A stretch of 64,000 nt of DNA from CAYXZL01 sp964469925 (lineage in GTDB: Bacteria; Patescibacteriota; Gracilibacteria; Absconditabacterales; Absconditicoccaceae), in contig CAYXZL010000006.1 of assembly GCA_964469925.1 (NCBI GenBank), positions 11,335 through 75,334 of the forward strand, given 5' to 3'. Below the pieces are notes generated by a model. It did not search any database, was not told where the DNA came from, and worked only from the letters and a program-made list of their open reading frames with translations. Of the stretch, positions 21,897-32,566 are shown in pieces; position 1 is the stretch's first letter; each line of letters opens with the position of its first letter. The position numbers and the translations under genes were made by a program.

Positions 21897-22517
21897 ATGA
21901 AATTATTCTTGGCTTCATCATTATATCAGATGGGTAGACTAACCACGACCTATGTAGGCAGTTTAGAAAACAAAACTATAGCATACATAACAAATCCAGC
22001 CGATCAAGATATCCAAAAACACGGGACAAATCTCTGGTGGATAAAAAATGATAAAGATTTGTTGGAATCACTTGGTGCCAAACTATATGGCATTGATTTA
22101 AAAAAAATGAAAGAAAAAGAACTTCAAAAAGAAATACAAAAATGTAGTCTGATATATGTATCGTGAGGCAACACATATTACTTCAATGAATTAGCTATTG
22201 AGAGTTGATTTAATAGAGTCATCCCAAAGGCCGTAAAAGAATGGTGAATAAAATATCTAAGCACAAGTGCATGAAGCTGTATGGTCGGTTCTACAATACA
22301 ACACATAGAAAAATGACGAAATAGATACATACACTTTGAGTGATTTAACCTTATAAATGCAATGATAGTGCCACATCGATGATCCGATGATTTCCAAGAA
22401 GAGTATGAACACTTAATCCCTCTCCGATATAAAAATAAAAGGAATGTCATCACTCTAACAGATACCCAAGCTATAGTCGCTGATGATGATCACCGAAAAA
22501 TAGTAGAAAAATATTAA
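21897..22517 (+). CDS. peptidase E-like protein (S51 family)
   Basis: A 206-aa protein of the class-I glutamine-amidotransferase-like serine peptidase family S51, typified by alpha-aspartyl dipeptidase. SLIYVSGGNTYYFNELA near residue 85 is the family strand-turn. STSAGSCMVG near 122 carries the nucleophilic Ser (usual form SAGS). A later MIVPHRGSDDF matches the expected His segment. It could be a dipeptidase or a cyanophycinase-like enzyme. The gap to map is 12 nt, so it probably shares its transcript. Confidence 0.85.
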
Positions 22518-22535
22518 TTGATACGCATATCACAC

Positions 22536-23315
22536 ATGAAAAAATATTCTTGTATTATACCACACTATAATGAATGACCAAGGATTCTTGAGGTCATTAA
22601 AATTATTGAAAAAGTCACAAAAATCAGTCAAATAATATGCGTAGATGACTGATCCGAGGAAAAACACACCATGTGAAAAAATATAAAAGAGTATAGCAAA
22701 AAAATCAGTGCATACAGGGTTCCCCACTGAGGAAAAACAAAAGCAATAAAATTCTGATTAAAAAAGGCAGACCATAACGATATAATACTACTAGATGCTG
22801 ATTTGCAGAATTTATCTCAAGAAGAATTAGAGAACGCAATACAGTACTACGAAGATAAAAAGTTTGAAATGTTAATTATGGTAAGCAGTCAACCAAGAAA
22901 TTATATCAAGTACACAAATCGACACATTACATTATCTTGACAGAGGATACTGAAAAAATCAATACTCGAAACAATAGTCGAGGAACGAAAGCCAGAAAAC
23001 TATCAGTTAGAAACAGCCATCAATAGCTACGCAATAGAAAAAGACTTGCTTATAGGATTCTGTCCTATGAGTTTTAAAAACACACAAAAAACAGAAAAAA
23101 AGGAACATTCAAAAGTATGTGCAATACTAAAAAACATACAAATGCATGTGGAAATAATAAATTACACAGGAATAGCACACTACAGTTATGTCTCGCTCCT
23201 CATTATTTTTTTATACAACGCACAAAGAATCTTACCGTTCAACATGTACAAAATCAATGCTATCATCCTATTCAATGTACAATACGTCCGATATATCTTT
23301 CAGCACATAGTATAG
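22536..23315 (+). CDS. family 2 glycosyltransferase
   Basis: A 259-aa GT-A fold enzyme. SCIIPHYNEGPRILEVI at the N-terminus, IICVDDGSEEK near residue 37, VPHGGKTKAIKFGLKKA near 64 and IILLDADLQNLS near 85 (DxD-type) are the GT2 sugar-nucleotide and metal site; the glycines are TGA. The C-terminal part lacks obvious GT2 acceptor motifs but ends in a hydrophobic helix (HYSYVSLLIIFLYNAQ), suggesting membrane association. It probably glycosylates a lipid or cell-surface polymer. Confidence 0.85.
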
Positions 23316-23318
23316 CCA

Positions 23319-24593
23319 ATGCACAATCTCAAACAAACAGATCCAACAATAAATGATTTAATAGAAAAAGAATATCAACGTCAATGAGAGGGAATGGAGC
23401 TTATTGCATCAGAAAACTATCAAAGCAGAGCAGTATTAGAAGCACAAAGTAGCGTCTTTGCAAACAAATACTCAGAAGGATTTCCAGGCAAAAGATATTA
23501 TTGATGACAAAAATTTACGGACAAGTTGGAACAAATAGCCATTGATAGAGCAAAAGATCTATTCTACTCCGATCATGCAAACGTTCAGTGACTATCTGGG
23601 GCTGCAGCAAACACTGCCATATACGCATGACTCATGGAACCAGGAGATACAATACTAGGAATGGATTTAACTCATGGATGACACCTTACCCATGGAGCAC
23701 CAGTAACATTTTTGTCCAAGATCTACCAATTTATAAGATACAAAACAACACCCAATGGCAAAGTTGATTATGACCAATTGGAACAATTAGCAAAGAAGCA
23801 TAAGCCAAAAGTAATTTTAGCAGGTTTTAGTGCGTACCCAAGAGAACTAGACTACAAAAGATTTAGTCAAATAGCCAAATCCGTATCAGCAGTAGCAATG
23901 GCAGATCTTTCACATATAGGATGATTTATAGCAGCATGATTACTAAAAAACCCGCTAAAGGAGGGGTTTCAGGTTATGATGACAACAACTCACAAATCTC
24001 TAAGGTGACCTAGATGATCTCTCATATTAAGTATGTGACAAACATCCAGCCCACTCAAAAAGCCTGAAGATACTATAGAAAACATACCAACAAGACTCGA
24101 TAGAGCAGTTTTCCCCTGAACACAATGATGACCACATATGAACACGATAGCAGCAATAGCCGTAGCACTAAAAGAAGCAAGTACAAAGGAATTTAAAAAT
24201 TATGCAAAACAAACCCTAAAAAATGCCCAAATCATGGCACAAGAATTTATAAACTATTGATATAAACTAGTCACAGACTGAACAGACAATCATATGGTAG
24301 TAGTAGATTTTAGTAACAAAAAGTATAAGGGGAAAGAGGCAGAACAAACTTTAGACAAGATTGGCATATCAACATCTAAATCAACCATCCCAGACGACCC
24401 AATGCCACCTTACAGCCCTTCCTGATTACGCATAGGTATACAGGCAATGACAACAAGGGGGATAAAAGAAAACGAAACAAAAACGATAGTTGCATTAATA
24501 CACAATGCTTTATGTAAACAAGATGACGACAAACACCTCTCCAAAATCAAAATGGATGTAAAAGAGTTTTGTAAAACATTTCCCATTCCATAA
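23319..24593 (+). CDS. glyA: serine hydroxymethyltransferase
   Basis: A PLP enzyme interconverting serine and glycine with tetrahydrofolate. The 424-aa protein has MELIASENYQSRAVLEAQ near residue 25, NKYSEGFPGKRYYGGQKF near 50, LSGAAANTAIYAGLMEPGD near 92, the DLSHIGGFIAAG segment near 200 and the PLP lysine in TTTHKSLRGPRG (Lys226), then FPGTQGGPHMNTIAAIAVAL. TGA supplies many of the glycines, including two in the RGPRG loop. It starts 3 nt after the glycosyltransferase stop. It makes glycine, the amino acid inserted at reassigned UGA codons. Confidence 0.97.
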
Positions 24594-25361
24594 ATGCACA
24601 ATAAATTTCTACAAAAGACCCAGGGGGAAAAGGAAAAATCTATAAAAAATATCGATTGAAAGGAGAAAAAAAAGCACCTAATAAAAGTTAAGATGGTTAG
24701 AGCTACTAGCAACCCAACCATAATAGATTACAAAGAAGAATGATTCATCGACCTACCCAATCTCAAAGAATATCTAAAACAAAATAACAAATCAGAAACC
24801 ATAAAAACAATTAAAGATATATACATCACACAACAACACAATGAACGATCCTGTGGAAGAGAGATAACCATTAGTGCAGTAGCAAGCATAAATGGGAGAA
24901 TACTATCATTAAAAATTGCCCAAAAAGAGACATGATACCGAGAAATCTTTTTTACACCAAAGCGAAGTATTGGATGAACGAGTCTTAGTGGAATTAAAAA
25001 ATGTATCGTTAAAAATACAGGAGAGCCTTATCACATAAAGCACGGGATCAAAAAAAAGCAAATTATAAATTCTATTAATAATTGATTCCCAGTAATAGTA
25101 TCTTTTATTGCAACAAACCAAAGTACCCAAATTGAATTCCCACATTATGGCACAATAGTAGGATATAGCAAAGAAGCATACTACATACACAGCTCATCCG
25201 AAGGAACGTTAGACATCTACAAGCATAAAGATTTTCATCAAAGGTTTTATCATAACAAAAAATACAAAACTAATGCATTGATTAAAATTACAACACATAA
25301 GCTACCATATATTCCCAGCCGAAAACCCTGATCAGGGGTAATGCATCGATCCGCCATATAA
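24594..25361 (+). CDS. papain/C39-like cysteine peptidase domain protein (tentative)
   Basis: A 255-aa protein whose ATG directly abuts the glyA stop codon. A Lys-rich N-terminus is followed by YITQQHNERSCGREITISAV near residue 80 (Gln...CysGly as in C39/papain-like active sites), FPVIVSFIATNQS near 172, and PHYGTIVGYSKEAYYIHSSE near 190, which supplies the His and a possible Asn/Ser third residue. This order (Gln, Cys, then HxxxVVGY) is that of Peptidase_C39_2-like domains. No signal peptide is visible. Family membership is inferred from motif spacing only. Confidence 0.55.
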
Positions 25362-25445
25362 TACAACAGTCAATAAGGAAATTCTATTGCTTCCATTTTG
25401 CAAAAGACTACAAGTACGAAACACTTATATTATACGTATTACCTC

Positions 25446-25985
25446 ATGGATTTAGACAAATTGTTTGGTAGCAAAACAAAGGTGGATGTCCTCAAATACC
25501 TAACATTCAAAAGAGAAGGTATATCAATGAGGGCATTAGAGAGTGAGTTAAGCTGGACATTCCCAGCGATAAAAAAACAAATAGATTCACTAGCACTATC
25601 CAAAGCAGTATACATAGACAAGGCCGCATCAAAACGGTCAATATACATTGAAAAAGATTTTAAAGAACTCATAAAAGATATATTATTATACGCACTAGAA
25701 AAAGATATAACAATCCTACTCAAAACATATGAAATGATGGTAGACAGACATTATCTTGGAAAAACCTTTTGATTTAATATAGAAGCAGACATCATACTTA
25801 TCTACAAAAATTGTGAGAACCAACAATTAGAAAGGATAAAGGAAGAAGTAGGGAATGTCTTTAAAAATTATTTCATTGATATTACGTATATAACATGTAT
25901 GTCACAAAAAGAACGAGACCAGCGTTACAGGCTAGCCGATAGGTTCGTCTTAAGCATTATGAGAGAAGTCAAAAACAAAATCTAG
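25446..25985 (+). CDS. winged-helix transcriptional regulator with C-terminal nucleotidyltransferase-like domain
   Basis: A 179-aa protein. Residues 1-75 read as a MarR/ArsR-type winged helix (LFGSKTKVDVLKYLTFKR, MRALESELSWTFPAIKKQID, then a wing with SKRSIYIEKDF). The C-terminal half (FNIEADIILIYKNCENQQLE, VFKNYFIDITYIT) resembles the small nucleotidyltransferase-like domain often fused to such regulators in CPR and archaea. The ATG at 25446 gives MDLDKLFGS; an upstream in-frame ATG at 25398 is possible. The target is unknown. Confidence 0.65.
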
Positions 25986-26009
25986 AAACATAAAAAAATA
26001 TTTACAAAA

Positions 26010-26738
26010 ATGTCCATGTTACGTCTAAGAACATTTTACCAGAAAGCACAGCCACAATCCATACTAGAAGAATTGATCTCTTTTTTCAATCAAGGAAATG
26101 TCTTCTTTGACGAGAAGATAGAATGCAAACGCTTTGCTGCACTACCTTTTGGCAACCGATTATATACTGGACCAATTCAAGCATTATGATACAGTTACTT
26201 GAATAAAGCCATTTGATTAAAAACTATCATTCTAATAACGAGCTCCACCCAGACAGACAGAGCAATAATGAGTACAGAAAGCTTTACCGAACCAATATTA
26301 GGTAAAAAAATAAGGATAAACCAAAAGTTAGCGATTTATTTCCCTCATATGAAAAAAAACAACAGCATTATAAGCCAAAACGGAGCTATCACAAACCAAT
26401 TACCTTTTATTAGAGTCTTTACAAAATATACGATATTCCCCATAATTATACCAGAACACAGAGACCACGAAACACAAAATTCAATAAGCAAAGTAATCAC
26501 ACAAGACAAATCAGTATGAATTGTCTGTCTTTCAAATCACGAATCAACAGTGAGTCTCGGTCGTGAAACCAATGACCAAAAAAAAATAGACAGCAAATTG
26601 ACAAAAACACACCCCACCATGCAATTACTTCATAACATAGCCAAAGCAAACAACTGCGACTTACAACTGGTATTATATAACAGTACAGAACCAAACAAAA
26701 AAAACATAATAAAAAATCACTATTGTTTGGTATGATAA
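26010..26738 (+). CDS. Memo-family protein, divergent
   Basis: A 242-aa protein with the outline of the Memo/AmmeMemoRadiSam family: RTFYQKAQPQSILEELISFF (AGxFYP-like start), FGNRLYTGPIQALGYSYL (PHAGYxYSGxxAAxAY), TIILITSSTQTDRA (ILGPSHH), TESFTEPILGKKIRIN (the W-TPLG segment), then QLPFIRVF (VQLPFL). The His residues that bind metal in active homologues are missing at the first two positions and the EHS-like segment is altered. Substrate and chemistry are therefore doubtful. It ends in TGA (Gly) then TAA. Confidence 0.6.
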
Positions 26739-26824
26739 AATCATAAAAACATAATTTCGCAAGAAAACTTGAAAAACAAAACAAGATTACTAGTATCAAC
26801 TCGCTTTAGAAGATTTTTTTGTTA

Positions 26825-27010
26825 ATGTTAAACTTCGTCTATGACAGTCTTGACACTGTTAAAAATCTAAAACACCCCACCAAAAAAGAGTTTATTAACC
26901 TGACAATCAACATCTTGGTAGTCGTAATAGTGGCGGGTATATTTTTTATAGTTAGCGATACAATACTACAAGAGATATATAGAGGTTTATTTGAAATAGT
27001 TGGCAAATAA
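26825..27010 (+). CDS. secE: preprotein translocase subunit SecE
   Basis: A 61-aa single-pass inner-membrane subunit of the SecYEG channel. It has the conserved amphipathic stretch VKNLKHPTKKEFINLTINIL (usual form EL.KV.WPtr.e) followed by one transmembrane helix (VVVIVAGIFFIVSDTIL). Position directly upstream of nusG is the classic secE-nusG arrangement. The start is the ATG at 26825; a TTG six bases upstream is unlikely. Confidence 0.93.
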   Translation: MLNFVYDSLDTVKNLKHPTKKEFINLTINILVVVIVAGIFFIVSDTILQEIYRGLFEIVGK

Positions 27011-27047
27011 GCAGACAATAAAAAGATATTTAATCGGCCACAATCCC

Positions 27048-27641
27048 ATGACAAAAAAAGTGTGACTACAAACAAATACAACAGATACAAAAAAACAAAT
27101 AGAAGACAGTAGCTTAAGATGGTATGTATTAAGCGTAATATCAGGCCAAGAATACATTGTAGTAGAAAACCTAAAAGAAAGAGTAAAAAAACAAAATCTT
27201 CAAGACGAGGTAACTGATTATTTGGTTCCAACAATAAACCAAACTTACATGAGGAAAGGAGATAAGGTCATTAAAGAGAAAAAGTTATATCCCGGATACG
27301 TATTCATCAAATCACAAATGAATGACAAGATTTGGTACATAGTCAGAAATACGCCCTGAGTAAGAATAATTGTAGGAGCAGAAACTCATCCAATTCCTTT
27401 GACCGAAAAAGAATATCAAAACATTATACAACAAATAAGGGAAGCTACCGAAAGATCTGAACTAGTTGTTCCCTTTAAAACAGGTGATGTGGTGCTCATG
27501 AAATCTGGAGATTTCAAAGGAATGAAATGAGCTATCAGAGAAATAGACGTAGAAAAATGATTTGCAGTCGTAAATGTTGAAATGTTGGGAAGACTAACGC
27601 CCGTTATGCTCGATTTCGACAAAATAGAGTTGATCAACTAA
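27048..27641 (+). CDS. nusG: transcription termination/antitermination protein NusG
   Basis: Binds RNA polymerase and links it to ribosomes and Rho. The 197-aa protein has the NGN domain (LRWYVLSVISGQEYIVVENL, then KKLYPGYVFIKSQMNDKIWYIV and RNTPGVRIIVG) and the C-terminal KOW domain (GDVVLMKSGDFKGMKGAIRE). TGA encodes the Gly of NTPGV and others. secE precedes by 37 nt, and rplK/rplA follow after one inserted gene. Confidence 0.95.
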
Positions 27642-27653
27642 TCATTTAGTCTG

Positions 27654-28370
27654 ATGACAATAATGCAATCAGAAAGAGCGTTAGTTAGATCGTTACTTGT
27701 GGTACTTCTATTAACATTAGCGATAGTCTACGCAACCGTATTGTACCAGCGAAAAGGACACAAAACAGAAGAAAGCGTAACACAAACAGAACCTAGTTCA
27801 AAGATAACAATTAACGTAAAGACCGACGAAAACAAAAAAACAATAAACAACAAGACAAATGCAGTGGTCCCAAGTCAATCGATTAAACAAATCACATTAG
27901 AATCATCGGAACCACAAAATGACAAAATAACTACAGAAGACAAAAGTCCGACTACAAACGCACTCAACCCAGAAGACAACAATCAGAACATAGAAAAACC
28001 AACCATAAAGATACTACCAGAAACAAGTATCTATATAGGAGGACTAGCATCGCTACAAAAGTTGTGATTAATATATGAATACATACTAAAAGACGATAAA
28101 TGAATTTACTACACTCGTCTAAGCAATAAACAGGATTTGGCTACATTAGCAAGGTCATACAACGGTAATATAGTAGAAATAGTATCCGACGCGGACCTAC
28201 AAAAAAATCAGTTATTCGGCGACATGATCACATTCATCAATATACCTCAATATGCCAACAATATAGTACTAATGGTAGTTGATATACAGGATGAAAGACG
28301 ACTCATACAAATAGACTATCTCAAGTATCATGAAAACAAGGAATATATAAGACAACGTTTTAATCAGTAA
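27654..28370 (+). CDS. membrane-anchored protein of unknown function
   Basis: A 238-aa protein with a single N-terminal signal anchor (SLLVVLLLTLAIVYATVLYQ), a low-complexity Thr/Asn/Glu-rich linker (about residues 35-120), and a C-terminal domain of about 110 residues (TSIYIGGLASLQKLGLIYEY...). I recognise no family. Its insertion between nusG and rplK is unusual; these genes are normally adjacent. The C-terminal domain may face outward, with the linker acting as a spacer. Confidence 0.65.
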
Positions 28371-28371
28371 G

Positions 28372-28380
28372 TTATCCACA
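28372..28380 (+). other. DnaA-box-like 9-mer TTATCCACA
   Basis: A perfect match to the canonical DnaA box in the 15-nt gap between the anchored protein and rplK. It is single, with no neighbouring boxes or AT-rich unwinding element recognised, so it does not look like an origin. Confidence 0.35.
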
Positions 28381-28385
28381 CACAA

Positions 28386-28862
28386 ATGTCCAAAAAGATT
28401 CAAACAATCCTTAATCTTGAAATTGTAGCAGGGAAAGCACAACCAGCCCCTCCATTGGGACCTATGCTAGGTGCAAATGGTGTTAACATAGGAACATTCA
28501 TAAAGGATTTCAATGACAAGACAACCGAATACAGTAGAACGTTTGGTTGAGCAGATGTAAAAGTAAAAACAAAACTCACAGTCTACAACGACAGATCATT
28601 TGATATGGAAATCATAGGACCAGTAACATCAAACCTCATCTTACGAAAAATAAACAAAAAGTTATGAGCTGGCGAACCAAACAAACAAGAGATATGAACA
28701 CTTAGTAGGAAAGACTTGGAAGAAATTGCAGAAATACAAAAAAACACAATGAACACAAAAAAGGCTGAATCAATTATGAGAATAATAGCAGGAACAGCTC
28801 TCAATATGGGTGTAAAGATAGCTGCCGGAGCACTACCAGAAAAAAACAACACATCAAAATAA
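28386..28862 (+). CDS. rplK: 50S ribosomal protein L11
   Basis: It forms the GTPase-associated centre with 23S rRNA. The 158-aa protein has LEIVAGKAQPAPPLGPMLGA near residue 10, VNIGTFIKDFN, and the C-terminal RNA-binding domain with MNTKKAESIMRIIAGTALNMG near 118. The start ATG has no Shine-Dalgarno motif (ACACACAAATG). rplA follows after 66 nt, as in the standard L11 operon. Confidence 0.96.
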
Positions 28863-28928
28863 ATAATACATGCACGTGGCAGGGGAAATCCCGATTACGA
28901 CCACTTTTACCATTCTATTGCAATACAA

Positions 28929-29615
28929 ATGACACACAAAAGTAAGAAATATCGCGAAGCAAAAGCAAAGATTGATGGCATGAAACAATACGAAATTCTC
29001 GAAGCAGTAAATCTTCTCAAAGAAACTTCATACACCAAATTCAACGCTTCTGTCGAGATAGCCATCAAAACAAACGCCAATCCAAAATACAACGATCAAA
29101 TGATAAGATGAACCGTTGTATTACCTCATTGAACAGGGAAAACAGTTAGAGTAGCCGCATTTATTAGTGATGAAAAAAAAGACGAAGCCAAAAAAGCTGG
29201 AGCAGACATGGCATGAAACGAAGAAATAATAACAGCAATTCAAGCAGGGAAAATAGAATTTGACGTGCTTGTTACTACACCAGACATGATGAGAGACTTA
29301 GCTCCTGTAGCAAAAGCCTTATGACCAAAAGGCCTTATGCCATCGCCAAAAGCCGGCACAGTAACAACCAACCTGACAACAACCCTCAACGAAATTAAAA
29401 AGGGAAGAATAGAGTTCAAATTAGACAAAACGTGAAATATCCATGGTGTTGTAGGGAAAACAAGCTTCGATAACAAACAACTACAAGAAAATATTCAAAA
29501 ATTCTTGTCCGCAGTGGTAGAACATAGACCCAGTGGGGTAAAAGGAAAACTATTTAAAAAGGCAGTTATTTCATGAACGATCTCACCATGAATTCAACTG
29601 ATAGTCAACCAATAA
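28929..29615 (+). CDS. rplA: 50S ribosomal protein L1
   Basis: A 228-aa protein of the L1 stalk. It has KSKKYREAKAKIDGMKQYEI near the start, SVEIAIKTNANPKYNDQMIR, GTVVLPHGTGKTVRVAAF near residue 61, APVAKALGPKGLMPSPKAGT near 120 and HGVVGKTSFDNKQLQENI near 178. The glycines in VLPHGTGK and ALGPKG are partly TGA. rplJ and rplL, the usual next genes, are absent; instead the operon meets a convergent ftsX. Confidence 0.96.
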
Positions 29616-29700
29616 AAAAAATAAGGGTAACAAGGAAGTATATATCAAAACAAGGCCAAGGACAGCATTCGCAAAGGAATCTTCACAACAATGAAAATAA

Positions 29701-30666
29701 TTACTCATACGAGACACGTCTTAATAAATAGGAAATATACGCATAGGAAAGAAGGGAACCAAACAACAAAAAAGTAAGTAATTCATAAACAAAAAACAAT
29801 ACAAGTTGATTCCTATAGGGAAGCAAATAATTTGCAAAAACATCAACGGAAAAACGTTGAAAAATATAGAAATCAAGAAAATAAAGAAAAAATGAAAGCA
29901 AAAAAATCATAATCAAAAACGACAAAAGAAGTGTTATAAGAGAAACACAAACATAAGGACTAACTGTTTGCATATGATAAGATCACAAAATAGTCTGAAT
30001 TTCAAGTTTATGAGAGAAAGAGTTAAATAATGTCTTCAAAAGGTATAACAACATAGTAACAATTGTCACAAACATAATAACCAAGATAACCAAAGAGAAA
30101 GCATGAATAAAATGGGAGAGTGAGATAACCTTCACGTTCCTCTCTTCTTGCTTTTTTAAAGTATGAATACTATCCAAGTCTCACACATTACTAATAATAT
30201 CCCTATACTTATAAATGAGTTTTTTCAAGACAGCAAGTTCAGCCTCATTATTAAAAGAAACATAAAGTGTAGCAGGAAGGGGATTCTCCACTCCATAGTT
30301 TGCGATTTTTTCAGAAAAAGACTTATAATCATTGCCAAACAGAACAGCCAAAGCTTGTTCCTTCGATCTAAAAGAAGAATTAAATCAATACGAATCTAGA
30401 TCATTTTGGAGCTCTATAATACGACTATAGACAAGAGAATCATTACTAGTATCTCTTACATAAAAATATATACCAAGTTTATCTTTAATTGTGTCACTTA
30501 AGAAAGTGCTCTGCCAAGACAGTCATGCAAAAACATGAAATAGGAAAAGAAAAAAGGCTGTTAAAACAACGGACCAACTAAAAACTGTAAAAGATTTACG
30601 AAACAAATCTTTTACATCACGGAAAAACAAACGGAATGAAAAACAACTTTTAAACGGTGCTTTCAT
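29701..30666 (-). CDS. ftsX: cell division protein FtsX (permease-like)
   Basis: A 321-aa membrane protein, the transmembrane partner of the FtsE ATPase, controlling peptidoglycan hydrolases at the septum. One N-terminal helix (FTVFSWSVVLTAFFLFLFHV) is followed by an extracytoplasmic domain with LGIYFYVRDTSNDSLVYSRI and SFRSKEQALAVLFG. Then come three more helices (about residues 180-315), the FtsX/MacB pattern. ATG at 30666 is used. FtsE is not next to it, which is uncommon. The TPR gene lies 12 nt upstream in the same operon. Confidence 0.85.
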
Positions 30667-30678
30667 AACAATAAGACA

Positions 30679-31311
30679 CTAAAATGATCTACGTCTTTTT
30701 TTCCTACTATAACTAGAAACAAACTTCTCAAAAAGAGTGATTTTGTAATCGTAATAGCTGATATCTTTGTCAAAAGTTTCTAGTTCATCATGGTGCTTAT
30801 AATAATATGCTATCATAGTAGAAGCCTCATGATACCTACGTTCCAGGAGATAGAGCTCAATAAGATTATAAATAATCTCAGCGTCTTGTTGGTGCAAATC
30901 AAAAGCAGCTTCTAAAAAATTAAGTCATTTTTCTCTGTTTCCGTACCAATACTCACAAAGACCGTAACATCTCATGATTTCATGATTATCATAATCAGTA
31001 AGCGAAAGAGCCATTTGTAAATACTTCTTTGCTGCTTTTCGGTTATTTTTCTCCATTTCCAAAACTCCTTTTACATACAATCACATAGGGTCTGCATTAT
31101 TTTTTTTAACATTAAGAAAATCGATAGCCTTTTCAGCTCACTCAATCTCTCACTTTCTGTACTTAATATCAGCAACTTGCAACAAAGCCTCTTCATTACT
31201 AGGATCCTTGGTAAGGATAGTGTTAACCAATACCAAAGCACCGTGAAAGTCTCATGCTGCCTTAAGGAGTTCAAGACGCTCTAAAACAGATGGATGCATA
31301 TATCATGACAT
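30679..31311 (-). CDS. TPR-repeat protein
   Basis: A 210-aa protein of tetratricopeptide-like helical repeats: HPSVLERLELLKAAGDFHGA, LTKDPSNEEALLQVADIKY, VKGVLEMEKNNRKAAKKYL and AEIIYNLIELYLLERRYHEA. No signal peptide or catalytic motif is visible, and the tail is basic (SRKKRRRSF). TPR proteins usually scaffold protein assemblies; here it lies between miaA and ftsX, but the partner is unknown. Start ATG 31311 gives MSGYMHPSV; MHPSV 12 nt later is also possible. Confidence 0.7.
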
Positions 31312-31431
31312 AAGCACAAGAGCAGAAATAAATACACAAAAAAATATACAGAAAGAAAGAATCCAAACAAAAAAAAACAAAACTGCAAGTCAATCACTTA
31401 CCCTTTAATGGAAAACGTGATCCAATAAATG

Positions 31432-32385
31432 TTAAGAAAGATAAATGACATAATAAGAAACATTCTCATATCAAACCTTCGCATCAGCAATATACCTTCT
31501 AAACCAACTTCTTTGCTTCTTAGCTAAATGATGAGTTGCATGCTGTATATCCTTCTCTAAACGATCAAAATCATTATGATCTTGAAGATAATCTACCGTC
31601 TGCTTATATCAAATGCCTTGCATCGACTGTAAGCTAGAATGATATCACTGTTCCAAGAGCCATTGAGTTTCATCGATCAATCAAGATTGCAACATAGATC
31701 TTACTCTCTGATTAATAAGGATATTAGTGTCATCCTTATCTCTTCGTAAACCAAGTAACAACAAAGGTCGTCTAGGGGGCTTTCTTTCCAGATAACTACT
31801 TTTGGGGTATCAACTTTTATAGTAAATCTCCAAAGCCCTAACAATGTATCTAATAGAGCGAGGGTCTAATTTCTCAGCCTCGCAAGGATCACAGCGAGAT
31901 AGTTCTTCCCATAAAGATCAGGGGTGCAACAATTCACGTTCCTCTAACTCTTTCCTTAAAACCAAGTCTGGTTCAACCGATGGCATAGAAAAATTCTTAT
32001 ATACAGTATCAATATACAGTCCAGTCCCACCAACAATCCAAGGTAACTTTCCACGAGATTGAATGTCATTGATTAAAGCAAAAGCATCATGATTTCGTTG
32101 ACCAGCTGTATAAGTCATATCAGGATCTACCACATCAATCAAATAATGAGGAAACTGAGACCTAATGCACGAAGATACTTTGTCAGTTCATATATCCATA
32201 TAACGAAAAACTTGCCTACTGTCACTACTGATCACTTCCATAGGGAAATTCTCTGCTAGAGAAACAGAAAGAGAAGTTTTGCCTGTAGCTGTAGCTCATC
32301 GCAAAACTAGAACACCAGAAGGGTTTTTATCATAAAATTTATCAACAACCGACTTGATCTCGAAAAGTTGCTGTTGTGAATACAT
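31432..32385 (-). CDS. miaA: tRNA dimethylallyltransferase MiaA
   Basis: Transfers a dimethylallyl group to A37 of tRNAs reading U-starting codons. The 317-aa protein has the P-loop VLRGATATGKTSLSVSLAEN near residue 27, ISSDSRQVFRYMDIGTDKVS near 50, LPWIVGGTGLYIDTVYKNF near 115, and IRYIVRALEIY plus LLLGLRRDKDD further on. The C-terminus ends with RSWFRRYIADAKVG.... MiaB, the next enzyme on the same base, is encoded at 49.5 kb. Since the U-starting UGA codon is read as glycine here, hypermodified A37 may matter for that reading; this is an inference. Confidence 0.92.
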
Positions 32386-32448
32386 AAAACAAGCAGGGAA
32401 TAAGCTAAAAATAGGAAACCGACGAACAAAACATAGAATCAAAATAAA

Positions 32449-32477
32449 TTGACAAAAAAACAATACGACAGTATAAT
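32449..32477 (+). promoter_or_regulatory. consensus sigma-70 promoter of the WxL-like gene
   Basis: TTGACA at 32449-32454 and TATAAT at 32472-32477 with an ideal 17-nt spacer, the strongest promoter match I see in the window. Transcription would begin near 32484, leaving an 83-nt leader before the secreted-protein gene. Confidence 0.75.
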
Positions 32478-32493
32478 CAAATCCGTCAAGCTC

Positions 32494-32535
32494 ATGTCTA
32501 AGGATTTATAACACCAATCCAATCCATTTAGACAT
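32494..32535 (+). promoter_or_regulatory. 5'-UTR hairpin
   Basis: An 8-bp inverted repeat (ATGTCTAA at 32494-32501, TTAGACAT at 32528-32535) in the leader of the WxL-like gene. It is not followed by a T tract, so it is unlikely to be a terminator. It could stabilise the mRNA or affect translation. Confidence 0.4.
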
Positions 32536-32566
32536 AATAGAGTTGCTTTAATACAAACTTCCGACA

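Noticed and set aside
29691..29779. 28-aa ORF downstream of rplA
   Set aside because: It is antisense to the FtsX C-terminus, has no recognisable features and looks like a chance frame.
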